This document shows positions 57,501 through 64,000 of a stretch of DNA of 64,000 nt, piece by piece. The notes below the pieces were generated by a model. That model was not told the origin of the DNA. It saw only the letters and a program-made list of their open reading frames with translations, and ran no database searches. The position numbers and the translations under genes are program-made. Each line of letters begins with the position of its first letter. Position 1 is the first letter of the stretch. The DNA is from JANXZS01 sp963797255 (GTDB lineage Bacteria > Acidobacteriota > Terriglobia > Terriglobales > Acidobacteriaceae). Location: assembly GCA_963797255.1 (NCBI GenBank), contig CAWCOV010000037.1, forward strand, positions 19,693 to 83,692, read 5' to 3'.

Positions 57501-58178
57501 TGGCACAAGGTACTGTCCTTCGTTAATGGCCTCGGGCAAGCCTGAAAATTCCGCACAATTGCCAAGGAAGTCAGAGCGCATTGTCAGCACGATGTAGATC
57601 GGCAGATCCAACTGGCGCTTCGCCTCCAGTAGAAGATTGACGAAAGCGATGCTCTCCTCGCTGCGCTCTTGTCTGGCCGTCTCAGAAAATCCCAGCGTCT
57701 GGTATCGAAACAACTCTTCGAACTGATCGACGACTACCAGGAGATTCACTCCCTCCGGCAGGCGTGCCTTGCGGCAAGCATCGATCAAACCCCGCTTGCT
57801 GACACGCAGCGAAGTATCGATGATCTCTGCTAGCGGTATGGCGCCGTTGTAGTCGTAATACAGTGCTCCATCGGCAGCCAACGCGTGTGCGAGCGCGGCA
57901 AGCGGTCGAGTACCCGGTCTGAATTGCGCTATTCGCCACGAAGTTCCGGCGCTCGACATCAATCCTCGATGGAGTGCGGGACGTAGACCGCAGTTCACCA
58001 ATGACGACTTACCGCTTCCTGAGGCGCCCACTACAGCTAGAAAGCGAGCGGCGGCCAACTTGTCCACGATGGAATCAACCTGGCTTTCACGACCGAAGAA
58101 GAGGTGCTCTTCATCGTCGCGAAAAGGTCTCAAGCCGGGGAATGGATTGCCGAGTTCGACTGCGACGTTTTGGCTCAT
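54501..58178 (-). CDS. nSTAND1-type ATPase with 14 WD40 repeats
   Basis: A 1225-residue signalling ATPase. The start NPFPGLRPFRDDEEHLFFGR is the hallmark of nSTAND1 proteins. Walker A is GASGSGKS (51-58) and Walker B is VVVDQFEELF (about 150). After the ATPase and winged-helix region (to about 420) come a Lys/Glu-rich coiled coil (about 490-540), one hydrophobic segment (about 548-566, ALMTALAILFAAALAASFF) and 14 WD40 repeats, enough for two seven-bladed propellers. STAND proteins with C-terminal repeats usually sense a ligand with the repeats and oligomerise; some act in antiviral defence. It starts 18 bases after the TIR-domain gene and is its likely partner. Confidence 0.93.
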   Translation of the reverse strand: MSQNVAVELGNPFPGLRPFRDDEEHLFFGRESQVDSIVDKLAAARFLAVVGASGSGKSSLVNCGLRPALHRGLMSSAGTSWRIAQFRPGTRPLAALAHALAADGALYYDYNGAIPLAEIIDTSLRVSKRGLIDACRKARLPEGVNLLVVVDQFEELFRYQTLGFSETARQERSEESIAFVNLLLEAKRQLDLPIYIVLTMRSDFLGNCAEFSGLPEAINEGQYLVPRMTREERRAAIRGPVRVGGARISPVLLTRLVNDVGDNPDQLSILQHALNRTWARWQFEGHSEGPLSLPHYESIGTMAHALDRHAEKAYAELGSERERKICERVFKTLTDKGTDARGVRRPTTLSMLCLVAGASQQEVSTVIEVFRKPSRSFLMPPLPESLEAETAIDISHESLMRVWERLKIWTDEEAQSAQLFRRLSETAALHAQGSAGPWRDPELQVALDWRNKEERKAAWSELYGGGFDQAMNFLAESESIREKETQEKEERRKREQDYEKTVALAEEQKLRIAIQNKSTKRLRALMTALAILFAAALAASFFAVRQERKAENLRRESKARELAALALEGLKEDPERSILLGMQAVNATTQFGQPPVPAAEDALQLAILSLPKSVKLTHTGPVNGVAFSPDGKHVATASSDMTAKVWTTTNGHLVLTLRGHTARINGIAYSPDGTRLATISEDGTARQWDALGGQELLSIRSNAGPLYGVAYSPDGKNLAVASADKSAKIWDAGDGRLAMTLTAHTGAVNGVAYSPDGSRIATASSDGTVKIWDTRDGHLLLSLRGHSDAVNGVAFSPDGKVLASASSDNTARLWDAAKGSQLRNLRQSGSVKDVAFSPDGKRLATASSDNTASIWDISKGSQVLNLRQMGSVNGVAFGFDGRRLATASDDGSALIWDLSGGQGLLTLRHLDSVNDVAFSPDGKRLATASSDKFGRVWDAQSGETLLTLAAASASVNGVAFSKDGKGIATASSDGIARVWDASSGRLMLTLSGHSGFINGVTFSPDSKHLASASSDGTAIVWDAVNGEKLRTLHNSGPVNFVVYSPDGKRLGTASSDGTAKVWDAESGQALLTLHGNGAGVLDLAFSPDGNRLITASVDNTVSIWNALNGELLNTLRGHAGSVLAVASSPDNRHFATASQDGTVKLWDEINGEGLQTLTSDAGAVNSVAYSPDGKRLASASTDGTVQVYALDISELLGLARSRVTRSLTTEECRHYFQSENCPALP
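54600..56335 (-). repeat. 14 tandem WD40 coding repeats
   Basis: Units of about 123 bases encode repeats of the form GVAFSPDGKRLATASSDGTA followed by (K/R)(V/L/I)WD and a variable turn. Several neighbouring units are nearly the same in protein sequence, which implies recent expansion or conversion. The period explains the strong repeat signal here; it is not a CRISPR. Confidence 0.85.
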
Positions 58179-58196
58179 GCCGTCACTTTGAAGCTT

Positions 58197-59681
58197 TCAG
58201 GATTTCAGCAAATTGAGCAACGACATCATTTCGTCTTCCGCAAAACCGTCAAGTCCCAGTATCAGGTTTGGCTCTTCGAGTTCGATTAGCTCTCGCTTGT
58301 CATCGGTTGACGGAGAAGCCAGGTAAACGTAATTGGCCAGTAGTGGCTTGCGATCTCGATACGCCTTCATCTTAATCAGATCGTTTTCTACTGTGCGCTT
58401 CCACGCTTCATCTCCGGCCCCATAAAATAGGATTACCGCGTCGCAACGCGCCAGAATGTCTTGATTGGCCTGGCGCACGGTTGCCGCGTCCCCCTCAAAC
58501 AAGGGGATAACAACGTTCATGCCTTCAGCTTTTAGAAACTTACGCAATGGAATCGTCGCAGGTCTATCCCGATGGTCACAAATTAAGTAAATTGACTTCG
58601 CATTGTCCGCTGGCTGCGAGGTTGGCGGTTCCGATTTTTCGAGCTTGTGAAGTGCGGCGTGGACCGCACCCTTAAACGATTCCAGATCGCCCGTAACCAA
58701 ATCCGCACCTTGTTGCAAAACCGCAACCTTCTGCAGTTCGTCGATGAAAGCTTGTTGCTCCGCTTGCTCCGATGCAGCTCTTTCGGGTAGCCAGATCACG
58801 CGATGCAAACCATTTTCTTCACTCTTGCGCGAAGCTACCTCGTTTTGGATTTGTACTGCCGACTTCAGGCTTGGACCATCCGGCACCTTGCCTCGAAACT
58901 TACCTATAAAGTGAACGGAGACCTGGCACTGATCCAGCAACCTGCCCACCTCTGCAACATATTCCGACTCCAATTCTGGTAGTCGAGCAAGTTGGTCAGG
59001 CAGAACAGTGTAGCCGTGTGCTCGCAAGTCACCGCGAATCTTCTCCCGCTCGTCGCGCAGATCGTAGCTCGATTCCGACAGGTAGACCGTAGGCTTGCTG
59101 GCAACATCCGCTGGTTGTTCGCTCGCATCCTTTTGTTTCAGCTTGTTGATCAGATCTGCTATGTCTTCGGCGAGGAAATAGATCTGCCTTCGATAGGCTT
59201 CTCCGCTTCCGAAACTCGGATCCAGCGGCAATTCACGGCCGCCGTCAACGCCTTCGAAAAACTCGTAGCCCAGCGCATCTTTCAGAATGTGCGGAAGCTG
59301 CTCCCTCCGATCAGAAGGAATTCTCTTCAACATCACTCGGAGCACCCTGGCTTTATCGTCGATCGTCAAGCCTCCATGCAACTCCGCGGTCTTGCAGAAC
59401 TCGGTGACCTCCTTGAGGCACCATTCGGACTCGATGTACCGGGGCGAAAGTATGGAAAGGAGAATTGCCGTGTTAGGAAACTGCTTTACGATCTCGTTCG
59501 CAAAGATGTCATTCCCTCGCAACCGGTCGTCACGCCACACCCTGGCTTGCTCTCCGATGCTTTGGCTTAGATAAGTCTCAAGGTATTTGTGAAATCGAGT
59601 AACCCACCCCTGATCATCGCCCGGTGTGGGCAGATCATCAACATGAGCGTAGCTGACGAACAAATGCTTATCGAAATTCAT
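58197..59681 (-). CDS. TIR protein with three TIR-like segments
   Basis: A 494-residue protein. ATG 59681 is chosen because it opens directly on the TIR fold (MNFDKHLFVSYAHVDD); longer starts up to 59900 add an unrelated lead. Segment 1 (about 1-180) is a TIR domain with SEWCLKE, where Glu91 is at the position of the NADase Glu. Segment 2 (about 198-345, TVYLSESSYDLRDEREKIRG) resembles DUF4062-like TIR relatives. Segment 3 (about 353-494, KSIYLICDHRDRPATIPLRK, CDAVILFYGAG) is another TIR-like fold. The next gene encodes an nSTAND ATPase with WD40 repeats. The pair could be a sensor-effector module that depletes NAD on activation, which is inferred from family knowledge. Confidence 0.88.
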   Translation of the reverse strand: MNFDKHLFVSYAHVDDLPTPGDDQGWVTRFHKYLETYLSQSIGEQARVWRDDRLRGNDIFANEIVKQFPNTAILLSILSPRYIESEWCLKEVTEFCKTAELHGGLTIDDKARVLRVMLKRIPSDRREQLPHILKDALGYEFFEGVDGGRELPLDPSFGSGEAYRRQIYFLAEDIADLINKLKQKDASEQPADVASKPTVYLSESSYDLRDEREKIRGDLRAHGYTVLPDQLARLPELESEYVAEVGRLLDQCQVSVHFIGKFRGKVPDGPSLKSAVQIQNEVASRKSEENGLHRVIWLPERAASEQAEQQAFIDELQKVAVLQQGADLVTGDLESFKGAVHAALHKLEKSEPPTSQPADNAKSIYLICDHRDRPATIPLRKFLKAEGMNVVIPLFEGDAATVRQANQDILARCDAVILFYGAGDEAWKRTVENDLIKMKAYRDRKPLLANYVYLASPSTDDKRELIELEEPNLILGLDGFAEDEMMSLLNLLKS

Positions 59682-60039
59682 CCGGCTTATCCGTTTCGGC
59701 TTTCGGTGATTCTCGAAATAGTTCTTACAATACTGCTTCTCAACTCCCGGGTCTAACAAGTTCGGCCGATTGCACAGCAAAGCATTCGTCTTCCATGCCT
59801 CCTTCCTCAGGGAAAGGATGGATGGGATGGATGGCTCGTATGATCGCAGGTAAAAATGGCAAATACCAGCCAGGCCCAGCATACCGTTGGGCGAGCGCAC
59901 AAGAATCCGGCAAGTTTCTTCATCGCCGGTCTCCTTGTCTCCCGCGCCCTAAAGCGCGTCGATAACTTGGGAGCTTAACGCATCCCGCTGGAGTCCGGCC
60001 TTCTCTCATCCCATCTGTTTGCGTCAACTGGACCCCGAC
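59682..60039. other. intergenic region upstream of the TIR-nSTAND operon
   Basis: It should hold the promoter for the TIR gene. No gene, sigma-54 element or clear palindrome was found. A hydrophobic short frame continues here in phase with the TIR gene but has no domain. Confidence 0.35.
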
Positions 60040-62985
60040 TCATTTGGGTCGAATGTCGATCTTCCCTGTCATTGCCGAGCTGACTTGCGTCCAGAGCCAA
60101 TTGCTGTCTCCAGATACGACGAGGCGACATGTCGCGGGCTTGCCTGAATGTTCCACATCGATTGAAGTCCACGATGGATCGATGGGGCCGAGTCTCAGGT
60201 GAATCGCGGCCTCCGAGTCGCTGAAGGAGTATTCGAATGATTGATGCTCCTTCGACCGCTCATAGGAGTAAGTCAGGCGCTGGCGCGTGGTTCCGGTCAG
60301 AACCGGAAAGTCGAAGATCTGCATGCGTGTCCACTCCTTCGGGTAACGGGGCACAAGATGAAACTCGCCGATTCGATTGTCATCGACTCCGAGCATGAGC
60401 CGGAGGGCTTTTACGCTATCGGCCAGGTGGGAGTCCTGACCCGCGTAACCGTTCATTGGCATCCAAAATTTGCCCGATGGATGCTGCAGAATTCCTTCAG
60501 GCGCACACCAGCCTGCCATGTGCGGCAGGTAGCCTCGGGTCACCATGAGGTTTACGAGCTTTGTCGCATCCTGCATTTCATCTAGAAGAAGCGCGGCCTG
60601 AAGCATCATTCCCTGACCGTAACCGTAGGCTCTCAGGAAATCGAAATCCTGGGTCTTCAAGAGACTCTTGTAGGAACTGATTGTGGTGTCGAGAATTGCG
60701 CGGACCTCGGGAGACTCCGTTTGCCAATCTTCTCGTGGGGTAAAGGTGTCTCCATCGCTCGCCAGATGCAGTGGAACCAGCATGTGCGCGTTGTCTTGCC
60801 AGTCGCAGGTTGGGTCGGTATGCCAGATGGGGCCATCGGCAGATGGATCGACAAGCTCACTTAGAATGCCGGTGCGAAGGCGCGCCTCCAGGAGCTCCCA
60901 CGCTTCGGCTTGTCGATCGCGTCCTATTGCACGCGCCATTCTAGCGGAAAGGCGGACACCATGGAGACAGTTATAGGTGGAGTAGATATCGTATCCATGG
61001 TGCGCGCATTCGCTCTCTGTATAGAGCACGTCTTTGCGTACGCCGGGGTAAATGGTGTCGGTGTCGAGCTGATACTGAATCCAATTGACGGAGGCTTCAG
61101 TGGCTTTGAAATGCGACTCCGCCCATTCGCGAGGCTGCCCCTTCCAATGCCAGGTCATGTAGCGCCCCCACATGCAAATGCCGTGGCCGTCGTTCTCGCG
61201 ATTGCCGGTTTCTTTCAGGTGGCCGTGAGTTACCACACGGTAGTCCGGAGAGAGGGCGCCGGAGCCTGGAGCCCTGATCCAATGCGGCGGACTTGCGTCG
61301 TTGAAGAGAGAACGGTCTAGCCACGCGATATAGGAGTCAATGAATTTGTCGTATCCGAAAGCCATGGACTCCCGCATCAGCTCGCCTATGCCGCGGGACC
61401 ACGCTTCTCCAGTGCCGGGAAGCTCGCCCGGGTTGCGGGTTTTGTAGAGTTCGAACCAGCGCTCCAGGCTGCCGTAAATGGATTCGATACCGACCCAGAC
61501 GCCGGTATTGTGCGTGTACCACGCGGTCATTCTGTTCGCGGTCTTTGAATTGCACGCGTTACCGCTGTCGGCCACGTGCGTAGCGCATTCGGGGCCGTTG
61601 CGGTAGAGATAGGTTGCCGCATAGACGGCCTCCTGAGTGCCTTGGAATGCATAGCGCGGGCCGAAGTAATCCAGCGGAACTTCGGGCTCAGTCGACTTGG
61701 GAAGCTGCGCTTCGGATACGTAAAGTGTCTCTTGCAGTTGCCTGGTTGCTTCTTGCCAACGGGCGCCGCGAACGTCGGAAAGCGTATCGATGGGCGCGCG
61801 ATCCCACTCCTGCGCGATGTCGGGCAGAGGTCGAAGACCTTCGATGGTCTCTGTGGATTCAAGCGTGACGGCAGAGATGAGTGGAAAGTCGTGGAGTTGA
61901 TCGTTTCCGGTCACGCGAATTCGGCGGAGCGGGAGGCCTTCGAGTTCAAGCGAATAAACATACCGGGCATTATTGCCGGAAACGATTGGGGATCGCAGGC
62001 CGTCGCGCAACTTCAGGCTCTGTTGCAGCACCGCACGAGCACGATCGTTTCCGGCGAAGAGTTGCTCATCGTAATTTGTGATGCGGTTGACGGGACGGCC
62101 CCAGGGAGCAAAAAACCAGAACAGATCCCAGGGCTTTGAAAACCAAATGTTGTAGCCGAAGACTAGGGGAACCTCTTCCGTTTTTGCTCCATCGAAGTCG
62201 AGAAAAATGCTGCCGGCGCGATCTCCTACGAAGTGAGAATAGCCACGGTCGCCGTGCTTGCAATACCACGAACCGCTTCCCAGGTCGATGTTATGAATCA
62301 TTCCCAGGAAGTGAACTCTGCGCGCCTCCGCTCCTTTGCAGTCGAGGGATATTCCACCGTGCCATTCTGCGAGCGAGCCATGATCGATGGCCAGTTCTCC
62401 GACGGTGGATTCAAAGAAGGCGTGCTTGCGAAGGAGAAAAGGCATGCCGCGAACCGATAAGAGTTCTCCTTCACCGATTGGGGACACAGCATGAAACCTG
62501 GGGTGCGGGTTGAAGTGCGAGGCAAGTAGGCGCGTGACCGGCGCGCGGGTGTTGAAGTAGGCAAGTTCAAGATGAGTCCGGCTGCCGGACGCGACAAACC
62601 CCGCTCTCGCAGTGAAGACGTCGCCCGTCTTAACGAAGGTCAAGGGTATTACTTCACCATTGACGGTCAAGCCTCGATAGTTGTCAAAGGTCCCTTGCAG
62701 CGAAGTGCCTGCGTCGGCGTCCCGGCTTGGCGAATACTCGATCTCTATTGAGTAATTGCCGGCGATGGTCTGAATGATCTGTTCAAACGTGCGCGGATCG
62801 TCTCTTGGTATTGGAGGTTCACGAACGATGATCCGGTCGCTGTCGTCGCTCGATCGCCAACTCCCGGTGATGTCAATGGAGTTGTGCGGTGAAGATGCAC
62901 CGGCCTTTGGAGAGGCCAAGCTCAATGCCGCACCAGTTGCCAGGGTGAGAAATTCACGTCGATCTAAGCCATGGCCTTGTTTCAC
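60040..62985 (-). CDS. Tat-exported large alpha/alpha-barrel glycosidase-like protein
   Basis: About 981 residues from GTG 62985, which has AAGGAG 9 bases upstream (an alternative TTG lies at 63006). The N-terminus holds a twin-arginine signal (LDRREFLTLATGAALSLASP). A beta-rich region (about 30-400) with jelly-roll features is followed by a helical region (about 430-860) typical of (alpha/alpha)6 glycosidases, with acidic/aromatic patches AWYTHNTGVWVGIESIYGS, GNRENDGHGICMWGRYMTWH, ESECAHHGYDIYSTYNCLHG and MAGWCAPEGILQHPSGKFW. A beta domain closes it. The layout recalls GH95- or GH78-like enzymes, but I cannot assign a CAZy family. It is expected outside the cytoplasm, acting on plant or microbial glycans. 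Confidence 0.75.
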   Translation of the reverse strand: MKQGHGLDRREFLTLATGAALSLASPKAGASSPHNSIDITGSWRSSDDSDRIIVREPPIPRDDPRTFEQIIQTIAGNYSIEIEYSPSRDADAGTSLQGTFDNYRGLTVNGEVIPLTFVKTGDVFTARAGFVASGSRTHLELAYFNTRAPVTRLLASHFNPHPRFHAVSPIGEGELLSVRGMPFLLRKHAFFESTVGELAIDHGSLAEWHGGISLDCKGAEARRVHFLGMIHNIDLGSGSWYCKHGDRGYSHFVGDRAGSIFLDFDGAKTEEVPLVFGYNIWFSKPWDLFWFFAPWGRPVNRITNYDEQLFAGNDRARAVLQQSLKLRDGLRSPIVSGNNARYVYSLELEGLPLRRIRVTGNDQLHDFPLISAVTLESTETIEGLRPLPDIAQEWDRAPIDTLSDVRGARWQEATRQLQETLYVSEAQLPKSTEPEVPLDYFGPRYAFQGTQEAVYAATYLYRNGPECATHVADSGNACNSKTANRMTAWYTHNTGVWVGIESIYGSLERWFELYKTRNPGELPGTGEAWSRGIGELMRESMAFGYDKFIDSYIAWLDRSLFNDASPPHWIRAPGSGALSPDYRVVTHGHLKETGNRENDGHGICMWGRYMTWHWKGQPREWAESHFKATEASVNWIQYQLDTDTIYPGVRKDVLYTESECAHHGYDIYSTYNCLHGVRLSARMARAIGRDRQAEAWELLEARLRTGILSELVDPSADGPIWHTDPTCDWQDNAHMLVPLHLASDGDTFTPREDWQTESPEVRAILDTTISSYKSLLKTQDFDFLRAYGYGQGMMLQAALLLDEMQDATKLVNLMVTRGYLPHMAGWCAPEGILQHPSGKFWMPMNGYAGQDSHLADSVKALRLMLGVDDNRIGEFHLVPRYPKEWTRMQIFDFPVLTGTTRQRLTYSYERSKEHQSFEYSFSDSEAAIHLRLGPIDPSWTSIDVEHSGKPATCRLVVSGDSNWLWTQVSSAMTGKIDIRPK

Positions 62986-63179
62986 ATTGCAACACTCCTT
63001 CAGCAAGGGTATGGACCGTGGGTGTGTGGCGCAAGTCTCGTAAAAACGTTTTCTGGAATCGTCATTGAGTTTCCTTCCTGAATTGTTGCCTCAAAATCGC
63101 AGAGGATTTCGTTGGTCATTACGCAATTGGGAAAGCCTTCTTACGGCGCCCTTTGCGTTCCGGGGAGGAAATGTCGGCG
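62986..63179. other. region before the recombinase remnants
   Basis: It lies upstream of the glycosidase gene. It should hold its promoter, but no box was identified and no gene is seen. Confidence 0.3.
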
Positions 63180-63335
63180 TCAACTCGTGCAAGTGCCCCA
63201 AAACAGCGACCGGGCGGGCTTCGGAGGCGTGGAGATACGGGCGGTAGTCTCCAGATCACTGTGACCGAATAGGAGCTGGATGCTGCGCAGATCGGTGTCC
63301 ACATCGAGCAGATGTGAGGCCGCAGCACGGGCGAG
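63180..63335 (-). pseudogene. tyrosine recombinase C-terminal fragment (minus strand)
   Basis: Read on the minus strand, with no start codon, the frame gives LARAAASHLLDVDTDLRSIQ followed by LLFGHSDLETTARIS and a stop. This is the end of an XerC/D- or IS91-type integrase: the H of AAASHLL and the GH of LLFGHSDLETT fit the RxxxH and GH boxes. The nucleophilic Tyr is replaced by Ile (TTARIS for TTARY), and the preceding Arg context is altered. It is a decayed remnant, facing away from the recombinase remnant that follows. Confidence 0.65.
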
Positions 63336-63389
63336 CTGAGCGGTTCAGACATGCCCAGTTGCTTGCGCAACTCCGCAACGCGATGCGCG

Positions 63390-63660
63390 CCCCGCTGCCA
63401 CCATGGGCAGATCGGCGGGTATTACTGACCAGATTGGGTGGCATAGCTGCCGCCACTCGTTTGCAACGATTTTGAAGTCGCATGGGGAGGACGTGAAGAC
63501 GGTGCAGGAACTGTTGAGGCATGCCAACAGCAGCGTAACGACGAACATCTATGCTCAAGCCGTGACATCAAACGCAATGCTATTGCTCAGGCGGTGACAG
63601 ACATCAAAAGGAACGCGCAGAGCAGAGTTGCATGGCTGGTTTTAACTCTGGGAAGGAACA
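63390..63660 (+). pseudogene. tyrosine recombinase C-terminal fragment (plus strand)
   Basis: The frame reads AGITDQIGWHSCRHSFATIL, KSHGEDVKTVQELLRHANSS, then TTNIYAQAVT. It contains the HxxR box (HSCRH), the H of LLRHANSS and the nucleophilic Tyr of NIYAQA. After QAVTS the frame breaks and resumes as KRNAIAQAVTDIKRNAQSRV in another phase, with a small internal repeat of the QAVT-KRNA unit. N-terminal and central parts are missing. Together with the tRNA end at 63738 it marks an old integration site. Confidence 0.75.
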
Positions 63661-63737
63661 ACGGAATGAGATCCGTCTTATTAGACCTTTTCGGAACGGC
63701 GGTAAAACGGTGGATTTCAGCTAAATTGTTTGTTTTG

Positions 63738-63763
63738 TTGGCGTCCCCGACGGGATTTGAATC
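63738..63763 (-). other. tRNA 3' end, likely att core
   Basis: On the minus strand GATTCAAATCCCGTCGGGGACGCCA reads as T-loop (TTCAAAT), T-stem 3' half (CCCGT), acceptor 3' strand (CGGGGAC), discriminator G and CCA. The bases before the T-loop cannot form the T-stem, so only the 3' part of a tRNA is present. Such partial tRNAs form the att site of integrating elements. It lies about 80 bases from the recombinase fragment. The acceptor sequence would suit a tRNA-Arg, with low certainty. Confidence 0.6.
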
Positions 63764-63891
63764 GAGGCAGGGTCAGCTATCAGGCAATAAAGAAGCCGTG
63801 CGTACCGTGACACTGCAGAAACGACGTTCGATCATGATGTTCATCATTAGGCATTCCGTTACCGCGATTCGCCAGAAGCCTAGAGCAAATT

Positions 63892-64000
63892 ATGACGAGA
63901 AGACGAATAGATCCGAAAAGCTTCGACCTGACTCATCCATGCGCGGCGTGTAGATACGAAATGCCGCCTCGGGAGCTGATGCACGTCGACGGAGTCAACG
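63892..64000 (+). CDS. small CxxC protein, cut by the window end
   Basis: ATG 63892 opens a frame to the window end, MTRRRIDPKSFDLTHPCAAC then RYEMPPRELMHVDGV. The pair CAAC with the motif PPxELM resembles small acidobacterial zinc-ribbon proteins (DLTHPCPxCGYxIPPSELMRVD) that I recall, whose second CxxC would lie beyond the window. The function is unknown. It lies just outside the recombinase and tRNA remnants. Confidence 0.55.
   Translation, partial: MTRRRIDPKSFDLTHPCAACRYEMPPRELMHVDGVN

Noticed and set aside
63738..63763. Complete tRNA gene on the minus strand
   Set aside because: Only the T-loop to CCA part fits. The bases upstream do not form the T-stem, and no anticodon arm or acceptor 5' strand follows.

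Overview
The window most resembles a chromosome segment of an Acidobacteriota bacterium (class Terriglobia). The main indicators are an ABC permease of the acidobacterial duplicated orphan permease (ADOP) type translationally coupled to an acidobacterial-type PadR repressor, an Oar-like TonB-dependent receptor with an N-terminal carboxypeptidase-regulatory domain, a choice-of-anchor-D (ASH) repeat protein, and many Tat-exported glycoside hydrolases. No rRNA gene, complete tRNA gene, CRISPR array or intact insertion sequence was found.

Layout. 0-5 kb: the tail of a beta-helix protein, then a DUF3604 lipoprotein / parvulin PPIase / HupE-UreJ operon. 5-11 kb (minus strand): a small CxxC protein, then YncE-like propeller, PepSY-TM protein, OmpR/HisKA two-component system and Tsx-like porin. 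11.5-18.8 kb: a small membrane protein, a chloroperoxidase-type hydrolase, a large ASH/Ig/propeller protein, a glutathione peroxidase and an SDR. 18.9-38 kb: a carbohydrate-oriented region with a TonB receptor, GH92, PadR-ADOP, two GH2, a CPA1 antiporter, an aldo/keto reductase remnant and GH43. 60-63 kb: a large Tat-exported alpha/alpha-barrel glycosidase-like protein. 63.2-63.8 kb: two opposed tyrosine-recombinase remnants beside the 3' end of a tRNA, which looks like an old island boundary.

The most unusual part is 38.8-59.7 kb. A sigma-54 activator with a degenerate receiver domain is followed by a near-consensus -24/-12 promoter (TTGGCAC-N5-TTGCA, positions 40379-40395). This promoter leads into a tight operon of a small winged-helix-like protein, three giant beta-rich proteins without signal peptides (2249, 1098 and 1041 aa) and a 112-aa protein. 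The first giant carries an OmpA-like segment. The third ends in a half phospholipase-D fold whose HKD motif has lost H and K. Converging on it is a two-gene operon for a protein with three TIR-like segments and an nSTAND-type ATPase with 14 WD40 repeats. I do not recognise the giant-protein operon as a named system, and it is my candidate for the undescribed one.

The window also holds about 21 single-base frameshifts, many in short homopolymers. They cluster in 6-20.4 kb, 29-32 kb and 36.5-37 kb and are absent from the roughly 25 kb after 37.1 kb except in the recombinase remnant. The broken genes have family-typical lengths once a base is added or removed. Sequence error is therefore as likely as real decay, and 'pseudogene' below means 'frame-disrupted as given'.
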